Notes: generated by a model from the sequence alone, not told the origin. A DNA stretch of 64,000 nt from Gottfriedia solisilvae (GCF_002128405.1 NZ_NETJ01000006.1:161091-225090), one strand, 5' to 3'. Positions 46,441 through 55,857 are shown, counted from the first letter of the stretch. Made by a program: numbers and translations.

Positions 46441-47523
46441 TTAATTGGTTTTATTATTAGGAAAAAAATTAGGTTTGATGATCTTGTTCTCATATCTATT
46501 ATGGAAAATATGCGTTGTAGCTGGAGACATTGGTGGTATAAGCCAACCCCAGTTTCCTGTAAGTTCTCTTTTGCATGCTGATTCTTGTTTTTCAAATTGT
46601 TGAAATTGCTGAGCTGCTGAATGGTGATCTACAATACTAACACCATTTTTTTTGAAGGAATATAAAACTGCTATGTTTAATTCTACTAATGCTCTGTCTT
46701 TCCATAAAGTACTATTTCTTTTCGTATCTAATCCGATCAAGTCAGCCACTTGTGGAAGCATATTATAACGGAATTCGTCAGCAAAGTTTCTTGCACCTAT
46801 TTCAGTTCCCATATACCAGCCGTTGAATGGAGCAGCACTATATGTTATACCACCGATTTCCAGTCGCATATCTGAAATCATTGGAACTGCATACCACTTT
46901 GCCTGTAATGGAGAAAAGTCAAATTCAGGATGCTCAATTGGAACTTCTAAAATGACTTCCCTTGGTACTGAAAACCATTTTTTCTCTTGTCCATCGATAG
47001 AATAAACAATTGGAAGCATATCATAATTTGTTTTCTTACCTTCCCAACCTAGACTTTCACACTCTTTTGTAAAAGGAATAGATATAGGATCACCGATGAT
47101 TCCTTGATCCGTTTCATAACCGGCATAACGAAGAAGCTGATGGTTATGAATTTGAATATTGTTATTTTCACCTAAATTAGGTTTGAAAATTGTAATTGTC
47201 GGAAGAATCTTTCCTGCATTCGTTGCGTAATGAATGTGATGAATGATTTCTTGTTGAACACCTTCATCATCATTTATATGGCGAGCGTCTAAAACTCGAA
47301 GTTTATCCCAAAATAATCTACCAATACATCGGTTACTATTTCTCCAAGCCAACTTTGCACCATGTTCAATTTCTTCATAGGTATGTGTATAATAACCAGT
47401 TGATTTTATTTCTATTTCAATTTCTTTTAAACGTACTTCTATTCGATCAGCGATATTTAGCTCTTCATAGCACTGAGTAATGAAACTTTTTGCTTCTTTA
47501 TATAAAACAGTTGTTGTAATCAT
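46441..47523 (-). CDS. nos: Nitric oxide synthase, oxygenase domain only
   Basis: A 360-residue bacterial NO synthase, making NO and citrulline from L-arginine. Heme thiolate Cys66 lies in AWRNSNRCIGR; the arginine-binding Glu is in the GWYMGTEIGARNF segment; pterin-site residues are in WGWLIPPMSPATTHIFH near the end. It lacks a reductase domain, as in Bacillus, and would use cellular flavodoxins or other reductases. In Bacillus NO protects against oxidative stress and some antibiotics. It lies next to an MBL gene and opposite a MATE exporter. Start ATG after CTGGAGAC. Confidence 0.95.
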   Translation of the reverse strand: MITTTVLYKEAKSFITQCYEELNIADRIEVRLKEIEIEIKSTGYYTHTYEEIEHGAKLAWRNSNRCIGRLFWDKLRVLDARHINDDEGVQQEIIHHIHYATNAGKILPTITIFKPNLGENNNIQIHNHQLLRYAGYETDQGIIGDPISIPFTKECESLGWEGKKTNYDMLPIVYSIDGQEKKWFSVPREVILEVPIEHPEFDFSPLQAKWYAVPMISDMRLEIGGITYSAAPFNGWYMGTEIGARNFADEFRYNMLPQVADLIGLDTKRNSTLWKDRALVELNIAVLYSFKKNGVSIVDHHSAAQQFQQFEKQESACKRELTGNWGWLIPPMSPATTHIFHNRYENKIIKPNFFPNNKTN

Positions 47524-47723
47524 TATTGTCTCCAGAGATTGTATTTAAAAATGTTCTCATCCATTGTAAGCTTATTTATTATTTCCTTCAAATCGTAATT
47601 ATGAAATTAGTGTGAATTATGATTGGAATATGTAATAAAATGATGAGTGAATCATTTATATTCTTGCAATTGTTCTGTTACGATGATTAATGGAGTAATA
47701 TTTTATAGAATTGGAGGGATATG

Positions 47724-49133
47724 ATGTTTAAGCCAAAAAACCTACACGGCAATCAATTAACTGAAGGACCTATTGCGAAAACATTATTCTTCTTTTCTTT
47801 GCCAATGTTATTAGGCAATGTACTTCAGTCTTTAAATGGTTCAATTAATTCAATTTGGGTAGGAAAGTTTTTAGGCGAACAAGCATTAGCGGCTACTTCT
47901 AATGCGAATATATTAATGTTCTTTTTGTCAGGAGCTATTTTTGGGATTTCTATGGCAGCTGTTATTTTAATAGCACAAAATATAGGTGCCAAGAATATTA
48001 GTGAAGCGAAAAGAGTGGTAGGTACAAGCTTAGCGTTATTTATTGGTCTTTCCTTAATAGTCGCCATTATAGGATTTGTATTTTCTCCAACTATTTTAAA
48101 GCTAATGAATACACCAGGGGATACAATTGATTTTGCGATTTCTTATACACGTATGATGTTTTTAGGCACACCTTTTATGTTTGCCTACACACTTGTGATG
48201 GCAATCATGAGAGGGTCTGGTGATTCGAAAACACCATTTTATTTTTTACTATTATCTGTTGGATTAGATATAATATTAAACCCACTTTTCATAAAAGGTA
48301 TTGGACCTTTTCCTGAAATGGGTATATCCGGGTCTGGTTTTGCTTCTTTAATAGCTCAAACATTTAGTTTTATTTTGTTAGTGATAACGATTTACTCCAA
48401 AAAGTATTTTTTAAGACTACAAAAAGAAGAGTTGAACTTAGTCAGGTTTGATTGGGGCTTAATAAAGGTACTAATAATAAAAGGTATACCCATGGGTTTA
48501 CAAATGATCGTTGTTTCTTCAGCAAATTTAGCACTCTTTCACTTAGTTAATTCATTTGGATCTGAATCTACAGCCGCTTTTGGTGTGGCATTTCAGCTTA
48601 CAAGTTATATTCAAATGCCCGCAATGGCAATTGGTGGAGCTGTGACATCAATGGTAGCACAGTGTATTGGTGCAGGGAAGTTAGAACGGATTGGCCGTAT
48701 TGCTTTGATTGGTGTATTGTTCAATGTGATTTGGACAGGTGGTCTTGTTCTTTTATTAAATATATTTAGTAAGCAGGCTTTTTCATTATTTTTACCAACG
48801 ACTGGTCATGCAATTGATTTAGGGGTGACAATTAGTTATATTATGTTTTGGCCATATATCTTATTTGGTGTAACGCTAGTTCTTTCAGGTGTTGTCAGAT
48901 CAAGGGGAGCAGTTATGCCTCCATTACTATTTACTTTTTGTGCGATGTGGCTAGTGAGGAATCCAGTCGCATATTATTTAGGACATCAATATGGCTTTTT
49001 AAGTATTTGGTGGAGCTTTGGAATTGCATTTACAGTAGCAGTATTATGTCATATCCTTTATTACTTTTTTGGAAATTGGAAGAAGGCTACCTTTCAACAT
49101 GGTCCAAAGGGAAGAGTAAAGGAAGTAGGTTAA
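47724..49133 (+). CDS. MATE family efflux transporter
   Basis: A 469-residue membrane protein with about 12 helices in two homologous halves, each starting in the MATE style (FFFSLPMLLGNVLQSLNGSINSIWVGKFLG; LIIKGIPMGLQMIVVSSANLALFHLVNSFG). It would export cationic or drug-like compounds using a Na+ or H+ gradient. The C-terminus is basic. The second of two adjacent ATGs (47724) is better spaced from GGAGGG. It is divergent from nos, with 200 bases between; a shared stress-response role is possible but not shown. Confidence 0.9.
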   Translation: MFKPKNLHGNQLTEGPIAKTLFFFSLPMLLGNVLQSLNGSINSIWVGKFLGEQALAATSNANILMFFLSGAIFGISMAAVILIAQNIGAKNISEAKRVVGTSLALFIGLSLIVAIIGFVFSPTILKLMNTPGDTIDFAISYTRMMFLGTPFMFAYTLVMAIMRGSGDSKTPFYFLLLSVGLDIILNPLFIKGIGPFPEMGISGSGFASLIAQTFSFILLVITIYSKKYFLRLQKEELNLVRFDWGLIKVLIIKGIPMGLQMIVVSSANLALFHLVNSFGSESTAAFGVAFQLTSYIQMPAMAIGGAVTSMVAQCIGAGKLERIGRIALIGVLFNVIWTGGLVLLLNIFSKQAFSLFLPTTGHAIDLGVTISYIMFWPYILFGVTLVLSGVVRSRGAVMPPLLFTFCAMWLVRNPVAYYLGHQYGFLSIWWSFGIAFTVAVLCHILYYFFGNWKKATFQHGPKGRVKEVG

Positions 49134-49227
49134 AAATTTAATATTCTTATGATTTTGTCAAAAAGATATGCTAATTGTATAATAGATTATGTACATAAAT
49201 TTTAATTAGAAAAAAGGATGGATGACC

Positions 49228-50313
49228 TTGTCTACTTTAGATGCTAAGTTACAAATGTTAAAAGAGTTAACAGATGCAAATGGTGTAGCTGGTTTTGAAC
49301 ATGAACCACGCGAAGTAATGAAGAAATATATAACGCCATTTGCTGATGAAGTTACTACAGATAATTTAGGTAGCTTAATTGCTGTGAAAACAGGAGATGC
49401 TAATGGGCCAAGAATTGAAGTTGCCGGGCATCTTGATGAAGTTGGATTTATGGTTACACAGATTGATGATAAAGGCTTTTTACGTTTTCAAACAATCGGT
49501 GGATGGTGGTCACAGGTAATGCTAGCTCAACGCGTTACGATTTCAACTAAAGAAGGTAATGTAACAGGTATTATTGGATCAAAACCGCCGCATATTATGA
49601 GCCCTGAGGCTAGAAGAAAAGTAGTCGATATTAAAGATATGTTTATTGATATCGGTGCTTCAAGTAAAGAAGAAGCATTAGAATTTGGAGTACGTCCTGG
49701 GGATCAAGTCGTTCCTTATTTTGAATTCCAAACAATGAAAAATGAAAAATTATTATTAGCAAAAGCATGGGATAATCGAATTGGTTGTGCAATTGCGATT
49801 GATGTATTAGAACAATTACAAAACCAACAGCATCCAAATATTGTGTTTGGTGTTGGCACTGTACAAGAAGAAGTTGGTCTACGTGGCGCTAGAACATCAA
49901 CTTATAAAATTGAACCAGATATTGGTTTCGCATTAGATGTTGGTGTTGCAGGAGATATGCCTGGTGTATCAGAAAGAGAAGCTCAAGGTAAATTAGGAAA
50001 AGGTCCACAAATTGTTCTTTATGATGCTTCAATGGTTTCTCATAAAGACTTACGTGAGTTTGTTGTAAATGTTGCAGAAGAAATTGGCATTCCTTATCAA
50101 TATGATGCAATGCCTGGTGGAGGAACAGATGCAGGCGCGATGCATATAACAATGAAAGGTGTTCCATCGCTTGCCATTACAATTCCAACTAGATATATTC
50201 ACTCTCATTCTGGAATCCTACACCGTGATGACTATGAAAACACAGTAAAGCTGATTGTAGAAGTTATTAAACGTTTAGATCGCGAAACAGTTGATCGTTT
50301 AACTTATAGCTAA
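49228..50313 (+). CDS. ysdC: YsdC, M42 family aminopeptidase
   Basis: A 361-residue di-metal aminopeptidase of the M42 (glutamyl aminopeptidase/endoglucanase-like) family. Metal ligands are in [43 protein letters not shown] (catalytic Glu-Glu), [12 protein letters not shown] and [12 protein letters not shown]. It matches B. subtilis YsdC, a near neighbour of rplT there. I prefer the TTG at 49228 (9 bases from AAAGGA, giving the family length), but the ATG at 49222 is possible. A terminator follows. Confidence 0.92.
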   Translation: MSTLDAKLQMLKELTDANGVAGFEHEPREVMKKYITPFADEVTTDNLGSLIAVKTGDANGPRIEVAGHLDEVGFMVTQIDDKGFLRFQTIGGWWSQVMLAQRVTISTKEGNVTGIIGSKPPHIMSPEARRKVVDIKDMFIDIGASSKEEALEFGVRPGDQVVPYFEFQTMKNEKLLLAKAWDNRIGCAIAIDVLEQLQNQQHPNIVFGVGTVQEEVGLRGARTSTYKIEPDIGFALDVGVAGDMPGVSEREAQGKLGKGPQIVLYDASMVSHKDLREFVVNVAEEIGIPYQYDAMPGGGTDAGAMHITMKGVPSLAITIPTRYIHSHSGILHRDDYENTVKLIVEVIKRLDRETVDRLTYS

Positions 50314-50319
50314 GTAATC

Positions 50320-50348
50320 AAATCCCTCAAGAATCTTGAGGGATTTTT
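50320..50348 (+). terminator. Terminator after ysdC
   Basis: Arms AAATCCCTCAAG and CTTGAGGGATTT, then T-run. Confidence 0.93.
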
Positions 50349-50883
50349 ATTTTATCTATATTTTTAAGGTGACTAGAACTTATTGCTCTCATTAACACGT
50401 TTTCAATTTAAAAATAAGTGTTTTTTGGGAATAGCTTTTAGTGGGGAAAGCTAGATTTTTATTAAGTTTAGTTAACGAATATTACTATTTAGCAATATTT
50501 ATTGACAGGAGCAAAACACTAGGGTCAAAGAGGTTTAGAACAATATGACTAAAAAATGGAATAATTTGGTTGGAAGTCTGTAATCAAATGTATCCTTGTT
50601 AACATTGTTCTGAAATAGTTTTGTCATAGTTTACTGTTAACATTAATAGCAGATAAACTTTCAACTACTTTTAATTTGATCTTGGAGCGTCATTTCTTCT
50701 TCCAAAAGAGATAAAAAAAGTAGCAAGCCAAGACTTTTTAAGTACTTGGCTACTTTTATTTTACGTGCGTTATTGTATGAATATTTTTTGGAATATTCTT
50801 TCTTTAAAAATGCTGCCTTCAACATAAATGCAAGTTGTATTGAAAAAGGATTTGTATTAAAAATTTTAAATCGAGGTGAGTTG
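50349..50883. other. Long upstream region of the opuA operon
   Basis: 535 bases without a gene. They hold a small hairpin TAGCTTT/AAAGCTA with a T-rich tail (50432-50460), scattered -35 words (TTGACA at 50502-50507; TTGTCA at 50621-50626) with poor -10 partners, and an intrinsic terminator at 50715-50764, about 120 bases before opuAA. The open frame that runs into opuAA from 50746 starts inside this terminator and is not a gene. Confidence 0.55.
50715..50764 (+). terminator. Terminator-like hairpin in the opuA upstream region
   Basis: Arms AAAAGTA...GCCAAG and CTTGGC...TACTTTT (a four-base bulge, CAAG-type loop) followed by a T-rich tail. Either it ends a short upstream transcript or it is an attenuator for opuA. 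Confidence 0.7.
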
Positions 50884-52086
50884 ATGAAATCAAAAGTTGT
50901 AGTAAAAAATGTGACGAAGGTTTTCGGTAAATCTCCAAAGAATGCCATAAAACTACTTGAGAAAGGTTACTCAAAAAAAGAAATTTTAAAAGAAACTGGC
51001 GCAACAATTGGTGTAAATGATGCGAATTTTGAAATTTACCCAGGTGAAATTTTTGTTGTAATGGGTTTATCAGGCAGCGGGAAGTCGACATTAATTAGAA
51101 TGTTAAATCGTTTAATTGATCCAACAACTGGTCAAATTTTAATTGACGATGAAGATATAGTGAAAATGAATGCACAGCAGTTAAGGGATGTACGTCGCAA
51201 AAAGATTAGTATGGTTTTTCAAAACTTTGCATTATTCCCACATAAAACGGTTTTAGAAAATACGGAATATGGACTTGAAATACAAAATATTTCTGTGCAA
51301 GAAAGAACTGAAAAAGCAAAGAAATCTTTAGAAATTGTTGGATTAAAAGGTTATGAAGATCAATATCCTTCACAACTAAGTGGAGGTATGCAGCAAAGGG
51401 TTGGTCTTGCGAGAGCTTTGACGAGTGATACGGATATTTTGCTTATGGATGAGGCCTTCAGTGCGCTCGATCCATTGATCAGAAAAGATATGCAGGATGA
51501 ACTGTTAGAATTACAAGAGACGATGAAAAAAACAATCATTTTTATCACCCATGATCTTGATGAAGCATTAAGAATTGGTGACAGGATTGCACTAATGAAG
51601 GATGGTAATATCATTCAAATTGGTTCGCCAGAAGAAATTATGGTTAATCCAGCAAATGAATATGTAGAGCGATTTGTCGAAGATGTTGATTTGTCGAAAG
51701 TATTAACAGCGGCTAATGTTCTTAAGCGTGCTGAAAGAATTACGCCAGACCGTGGTCCAAGGGTAGCACTTCAAATTATGAGAGATCAAGGATACTCAAG
51801 TATATTTGTAGTAGATCGTAGATTAAAATTACTTGGTGCTATAACTGCCGATGATGCATCGCTTGCACTGAAAGAAAATAAAAGTGTTGAAGAAGTCATG
51901 CAAAAAGATATTGTGGTAGTTTCTGAAGAAACACTGCTTACAGATGTAATCGAATCGCTTGCGACTTCGGTTCTCCCACTTGCTGTTGTTGACAAAGAAA
52001 ATAGATTAAAAGGTGTCATAATCAGAGGTGCGGTAATTGGAGCACTTGCGGGTAAAAAAGAAGATTTAAATATAAAAGGGGGTTAA
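50884..52086 (+). CDS. opuAA: Glycine betaine ABC transporter ATP-binding protein (OpuAA-like)
   Basis: A 400-residue ATPase of the quaternary amine uptake family. N-terminal VVVKNVTKVFGKSPKNA, Walker A MGLSGSGKSTL, Q-loop MVFQNFALFPH, signature LSGGMQQRVGLARAL, Walker B ILLMDEAFSALDP and switch FITHDLDEAL. Two CBS domains at the C-terminus (about 280-395) are the osmosensing/c-di-AMP-binding module of OpuA-type importers. The ATG at 50884 follows GAGGTGAG; the long upstream extension has no homology. The permease gene starts 5 bases after the stop. Confidence 0.94.
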   Translation: MKSKVVVKNVTKVFGKSPKNAIKLLEKGYSKKEILKETGATIGVNDANFEIYPGEIFVVMGLSGSGKSTLIRMLNRLIDPTTGQILIDDEDIVKMNAQQLRDVRRKKISMVFQNFALFPHKTVLENTEYGLEIQNISVQERTEKAKKSLEIVGLKGYEDQYPSQLSGGMQQRVGLARALTSDTDILLMDEAFSALDPLIRKDMQDELLELQETMKKTIIFITHDLDEALRIGDRIALMKDGNIIQIGSPEEIMVNPANEYVERFVEDVDLSKVLTAANVLKRAERITPDRGPRVALQIMRDQGYSSIFVVDRRLKLLGAITADDASLALKENKSVEEVMQKDIVVVSEETLLTDVIESLATSVLPLAVVDKENRLKGVIIRGAVIGALAGKKEDLNIKGG

Positions 52087-52090
52087 TGTA

Positions 52091-53824
52091 ATGGGGATGC
52101 ATAAATTACCGTTAGCAGATTGGATTGATGCCATTGTTGATTTTATCATCAAACATTTCAATCCGCTATTCAGTACGATCACAAACATCACAGAAACCCT
52201 ATTAGATATCTTTGTGAAGGTTTTAGGAATGGGTCCGTCGATTGTGTTAATTTTGTTAATCTCATTATTAGCATTTTATACAAGTCGATGGACAGTAGGG
52301 TTATTTACTTTAATAGGTTTACTTTTGATCGATAATTTAGGACTTTGGGATGCAACAATTGAATCATTAGCTTTAATATTATCCTCGGTTATCATAACGA
52401 TGTTAATAGGTATCCCACTTGGTATATGGGCTTCGCAAAACGATCGAGTAAAACAAGTCATTACGCCGATTCTCGATTTTATGCAAACAATGCCGGCATT
52501 CGTTTATTTGATACCAGCTATTCTCTTTTTCGGGATTGGTGTTGTGCCAGGTATTTTGGCATCTGTTATTTTCGCAGTACCGCCTACAATAAGACTTACG
52601 AATCTTGGTATCCGAGAAGTCCCTAATGACTTAATTGAAGCGACAAATGCATTTGGTTCAACAACTTGGCAAAAACTCTTGAAGGTACAGCTACCATTGG
52701 CTGCTCCTACGATTTTAGCAGGTGTGAATCAAAGTATTATGTTATCACTATCAATGGTTGTTATTGCATCTTTAGTTGGTGCGCCAGGTTTAGGGGCAGA
52801 AGTTTATCGTGCTGTCACACAAATTAAAGTTGGTGAAGGATTTGAAGCTGGTCTATCAATTGTAATCATTGCAATTATACTTGATAGAATCTCACAAAAC
52901 TTAAGGAAACCTGTTTATGGCAATAAGTTCGCTAAAAAATATGTATATGGCTTTGTTACACTGATCTTTTTAATTTCTTTTCTTACTACTGCTTTCACAG
53001 TAGGTACAGCTGATAAAACATCTTCTAATAAAGTAGGAGATCAAGTACATTATGAAATTACGGGGATTGATCCAGGAGCAGGTCTGATGAAGGCAACCGA
53101 AAAAGCAATGCGTGATTATGGCTTAAAAGATTGGACTTTAAAAGAAGGTTCTTCTGCGGCAATGACTGCAGAACTCAAAAAAGCTTATGATCAAAAAGAA
53201 CCAATCATTGTTACTGGCTGGACGCCACACTGGATGTTTACAAAATATAAATTGAAGTATTTAGAAGATCCAAAAGGTTCATTTGGAAAAGATGAATCAA
53301 TCCACACGATGGTCAGAAAAGGATTAAAAGAAGAAAATCCTGGTGCTTTCAAAATTCTTGATCAATTTTACTGGAAACCATCTGATATGGAAAAAGTAAT
53401 GAGTGATGTTCAAGAAGGAACAAAGCCAGAAGAAGCAGCTAAAAAATGGGTAGAAAATAATGATGATATCGTAGCCAAGTGGACGAAAGATGTCCCAAAA
53501 GGTAATGGCGAAAAAATAAGCCTTGTGTATGTTGCTTGGGAATCAGAAATTGCCAGCACGAATGTAGTTGGTACAGTTCTAAAACAACAAGGTTATGATG
53601 TAACGTTAAAACAAGTTGAAGCAGGTCCTATGTTTGCAGGTGTAGCTGACGGAAGCGCTGATGCATTAGTTGCAGCTTGGCTACCAACTACACATAGTGA
53701 TTATATAAATGAATATAAAAATAAGCTGGTCGATCTTGGACCTAATTTAGATGGTACAAAATTAGGATTAACTGTTCCAGAATATATGGATATTGATTCG
53801 ATAGAAGACCTTAAAACTAAATAA
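52091..53824 (+). CDS. Fused glycine betaine permease and substrate-binding protein (OpuABC-like)
   Basis: A 577-residue fusion. Residues about 1-280 form the permease with six or seven helices and the EAA-type loop NDLIEATNAFGSTTWQKLLKVQLP. A further membrane helix (about 285-305, LIFLISFLTTAFTVG) leads outside to a tethered binding domain (about 315-577) starting HYEITGIDPGAGLM, with Trp residues in VTGWTPHWMF and LVAAWLPTTHSDY fit for a betaine cage. B. subtilis OpuA has separate OpuAB and lipoprotein OpuAC; the fusion resembles lactococcal OpuABC. It would import compatible solutes under salt stress. A strong terminator follows. Confidence 0.92.
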   Translation: MGMHKLPLADWIDAIVDFIIKHFNPLFSTITNITETLLDIFVKVLGMGPSIVLILLISLLAFYTSRWTVGLFTLIGLLLIDNLGLWDATIESLALILSSVIITMLIGIPLGIWASQNDRVKQVITPILDFMQTMPAFVYLIPAILFFGIGVVPGILASVIFAVPPTIRLTNLGIREVPNDLIEATNAFGSTTWQKLLKVQLPLAAPTILAGVNQSIMLSLSMVVIASLVGAPGLGAEVYRAVTQIKVGEGFEAGLSIVIIAIILDRISQNLRKPVYGNKFAKKYVYGFVTLIFLISFLTTAFTVGTADKTSSNKVGDQVHYEITGIDPGAGLMKATEKAMRDYGLKDWTLKEGSSAAMTAELKKAYDQKEPIIVTGWTPHWMFTKYKLKYLEDPKGSFGKDESIHTMVRKGLKEENPGAFKILDQFYWKPSDMEKVMSDVQEGTKPEEAAKKWVENNDDIVAKWTKDVPKGNGEKISLVYVAWESEIASTNVVGTVLKQQGYDVTLKQVEAGPMFAGVADGSADALVAAWLPTTHSDYINEYKNKLVDLGPNLDGTKLGLTVPEYMDIDSIEDLKTK

Positions 53825-53834
53825 CAACTTCAAA

Positions 53835-53873
53835 AGAAGCCTCGAGCAATCTGTTCGAGGCTTCTACTTTTTT
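53835..53873 (+). terminator. Terminator after the opuA operon
   Basis: Arms AGAAGCCTCGA and TCGAGGCTTCT, then ACTTTTTTT. Confidence 0.93.
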
Positions 53874-53910
53874 TAGATAAAAAGGCAAAACAAAGTGCAG
53901 TTGCACCTTA

Positions 53911-54120
53911 TTAACCTTGTATTCCACCTTCAATAACAGCTAGTAACTCATGTTTTTGTTCTTCTGAAGCATTTTTCCAAAATAATTCTAGTAATACACC
54001 TAATCCAGGTAATACTTTTTCCTCACCACTTTGAATTGCATCTACGATTGTTGCCTCTAATTGATCACTTTTGTTACCAGTAATATTGTGAAGAACTGCT
54101 CCACGAATGTTGAAATTCAT
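53911..54120 (-). CDS. sspI: Small acid-soluble spore protein SspI
   Basis: A 69-residue minor spore protein. [20 protein letters not shown] and the C-terminal [12 protein letters not shown] are the SspI pattern; one or two residues shorter than B. subtilis SspI. It is made in the forespore and packaged in the spore core. It lies divergent to ysgA, as in B. subtilis. A sigma-G-like promoter sits upstream. AAAGGAG is seven bases from the ATG. Confidence 0.93.
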   Translation of the reverse strand: MNFNIRGAVLHNITGNKSDQLEATIVDAIQSGEEKVLPGLGVLLELFWKNASEEQKHELLAVIEGGIQG

Positions 54121-54150
54121 TTGAATTCTCCTTTCATATTGTGCTTTAAG

Positions 54151-54181
54151 TAGTATTTGTAAACAGTATTAAATTTATGTA
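54151..54181 (-). promoter_or_regulatory. Sigma-G-like promoter of sspI
   Basis: On the minus strand, TACATA (54176-54181) and AATACTA (54151-54157) are 18 bp apart, close to the sigma-G consensus TGMATA / CATACTA. The predicted leader is about 25 bases. Confidence 0.55.
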
Positions 54182-54224
54182 TTATTAACTTTATGATATA
54201 CGAAGAAAGGTATAAGGTTATAAT

Positions 54225-54974
54225 ATGAAACGAATTGATTCGATACAAAATAACTCTGTTAAAGCTTGGAAAAAATTGCATACAAAAAAGGGTCGAGAAA
54301 AAGCCAAACAATATATTGTAGAAGGTTTTCATCTAGTGGAAGAAGCAATAAAGAATGATGCACCGATCCTTCATTTATTACTTTCAGAAGAAATCGATTT
54401 ACCATCAAACTTTTCACCTGGCTCTTTCGAGTTAACATATATTTCTAAAGAAGTTAGTAAAGAATTAAGCGAAACTGAAACAACACAAGGTATTTATGCA
54501 ATCATCGAATTTTCATATATGAGAGTAGACTTTGCAAAAGTATCTAAATTATTATTAATTGATGAAGTACAAGATCCTGGAAACGTGGGTACTATGATCA
54601 GAACAGCGGACGCTGCTGGATATGATGCAGTTATACTTGGGACTGGTACGAGCGATTTATATAATTCTAAAACGATTCGTTCAACACAAGGCTCTTTATT
54701 CCATATGCCTATTTTACGTGGAGACTTAATCGAAGTGGTTTCAGAATTAAAAGAACAGGGGATATCGGTATACGGAACTTCTTTACAAAATGCTAAACCG
54801 TTTAATGAAGTTAAAGCGTCTAATCGTTTTGCCATTATTGTTGGTAATGAAGGAAAAGGAGTCAATTCTAACCTACTATCTTTATCGGACGAAAACCTTT
54901 ATATCCCAATTTACGGAAGAGCAGAATCATTAAACGTAGGAATTGCAGCAGGAATATTAATGTATAGCTTATAA
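54225..54974 (+). CDS. ysgA: TrmH/SpoU-family 23S rRNA 2'-O-methyltransferase
   Basis: A 249-residue SPOUT methyltransferase. The N-terminal substrate-binding domain (about 1-95) contains KGREKAKQYIVEGFHLVEEA. The knotted C-terminal domain carries the three family motifs: LIDEVQDPGNVGTMIRTADA (I), AIIVGNEGKGV (II) and IPIYGRAESLNVGIAAGILM (III). B. subtilis YsgA, at the same place beside sspI, has been reported as the enzyme for a 2'-O-methylguanosine in 23S rRNA (RlmP). Start ATG after GGTTATA with a weak ribosome-binding site (GAAAGGT). Confidence 0.9.
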   Translation: MKRIDSIQNNSVKAWKKLHTKKGREKAKQYIVEGFHLVEEAIKNDAPILHLLLSEEIDLPSNFSPGSFELTYISKEVSKELSETETTQGIYAIIEFSYMRVDFAKVSKLLLIDEVQDPGNVGTMIRTADAAGYDAVILGTGTSDLYNSKTIRSTQGSLFHMPILRGDLIEVVSELKEQGISVYGTSLQNAKPFNEVKASNRFAIIVGNEGKGVNSNLLSLSDENLYIPIYGRAESLNVGIAAGILMYSL

Positions 54975-54977
54975 ATG

Positions 54978-55006
54978 AAGAGGTGCAAATTCGCACCTCT
55001 TTTTCT
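54978..55006 (+). terminator. Terminator after ysgA
   Basis: Arms AAGAGGTGC/GCACCTCTT, loop AAATTC, T5 tail. Confidence 0.92.
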
Positions 55007-55034
55007 TATTTTTTGGCAATTAAATGTGCATAGC

Positions 55035-55430
55035 CTATATTTTAAAACGTTGAGTTTCATTTTCTAACTCTTCAGCAATTGCTGATAAAGACTGAGAGGT
55101 AGCTGAGATTTGTTGTAAGCTTGCTAATTGTTCTTCGCTTGAAGCGGAGTTTTCTTGGCTTAGTGCAGTTAAATGTTGTGCAATTTCTTCTAATGTTGCT
55201 TTTTCTATATAATTTTTATCTCCTGATAATAAGTATCCGCGTTGGTCGTTAGAGTGACCTGATAATAAAAATTCTATTTCCCTTGCATGACTTACATCAT
55301 TCGTTTGATCTCCTATTAAAGCAATTGAGTTAATATTTTTTTTACCAATATAAAAGTTATAAGTAAACATTGATATGGTTAATAATATAATAATTGAAAA
55401 TCCAATGATTAACTGATTTCTTATTTTCAA
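55035..55430 (-). pseudogene. Methyl-accepting chemotaxis protein remnant, internally deleted
   Basis: A 131-residue reading that joins the head of a chemoreceptor to its tail. Residues 1-81 hold the N-terminal signal-anchor helix (about 8-27) and the start of a four-helix/CHASE3-like sensor (NDQRGYLLSGDKNYIEKA). At about residue 82 it switches to the extreme C-terminus of an MCP (QENSASSEEQLASLQQISA to the end). The second membrane helix, HAMP domain and most of the signalling coiled coil with the CheA/CheW tip are missing. The join is in frame, so this looks like one internal deletion of about 300 or more codons. It cannot signal; it is probably decaying. Confidence 0.75.
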
Positions 55431-55547
55431 TCAAAAATTCCTCCAATTTGACTATATTCAATTATTAATATGATTTTCGTCTCGTATTGAATGAGTGTTC
55501 TGTGGAGTAATTATGATAAAGTGATAGAAAAATCACACGTTGAGCAG

Positions 55548-55576
55548 TTGCAATAATTCAAAAATATCACTATAAT
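55548..55576 (+). promoter_or_regulatory. Sigma-A promoter of pheST
   Basis: TTGCAA (55548-55553) and TATAAT (55571-55576), 17-bp spacer. Confidence 0.85.
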
Positions 55577-55597
55577 AAGTTAAGAAAATTTAATATT

Positions 55598-55857
55598 TAA
55601 AAGCGATGATAGAGACTAGTAAATTTGAGTACCCTATATAGGGAGAAAGTGTCTAAGACTGAAAGCACTTTTATAGGAAATTAAATTGAATTCACCTCTT
55701 GAGCTGGCGCCGGGACCATTATATATGTAAAGGCGACTCGGTCAAATAGACCGTTACATGAATGAAGTGAGCAGTTAGAAGTGCAGCGATGCATTAACTG
55801 TTAATTAGGGTGGTACCGCGATCAATCCTCGTCCCTTTTTGGGAGCGAGGTTTTTTT
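55598..55857 (+). promoter_or_regulatory. T-box riboswitch (Phe) upstream of pheST
   Basis: A tRNA-sensing leader. GCGATGATAGAGACTAGTA (AG-bulge/stem I base) starts it; the likely specifier is TTC (55691-55693) in GAATTCACC, read by tRNA-Phe. The T-box bulge AGGGTGGTACCGCG is at 55807-55820, followed by the terminator arms CCTCGTCCC/GGGAGCGAGG and T7. Uncharged tRNA-Phe should favour the antiterminator and raise PheST synthesis. It fills the 476-base gap between the MCP remnant and pheS. Confidence 0.95.

Noticed and set aside
50715..50764. c-di-AMP (ydaO-type) riboswitch before opuA
   Set aside because: Only a terminator hairpin is visible; the conserved ydaO sequence blocks are not found upstream.
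50746..50883. N-terminal extension of OpuAA by 46 residues
   Set aside because: Begins inside a terminator hairpin, has no family similarity, and a good ribosome-binding site marks the ATG at 50884.
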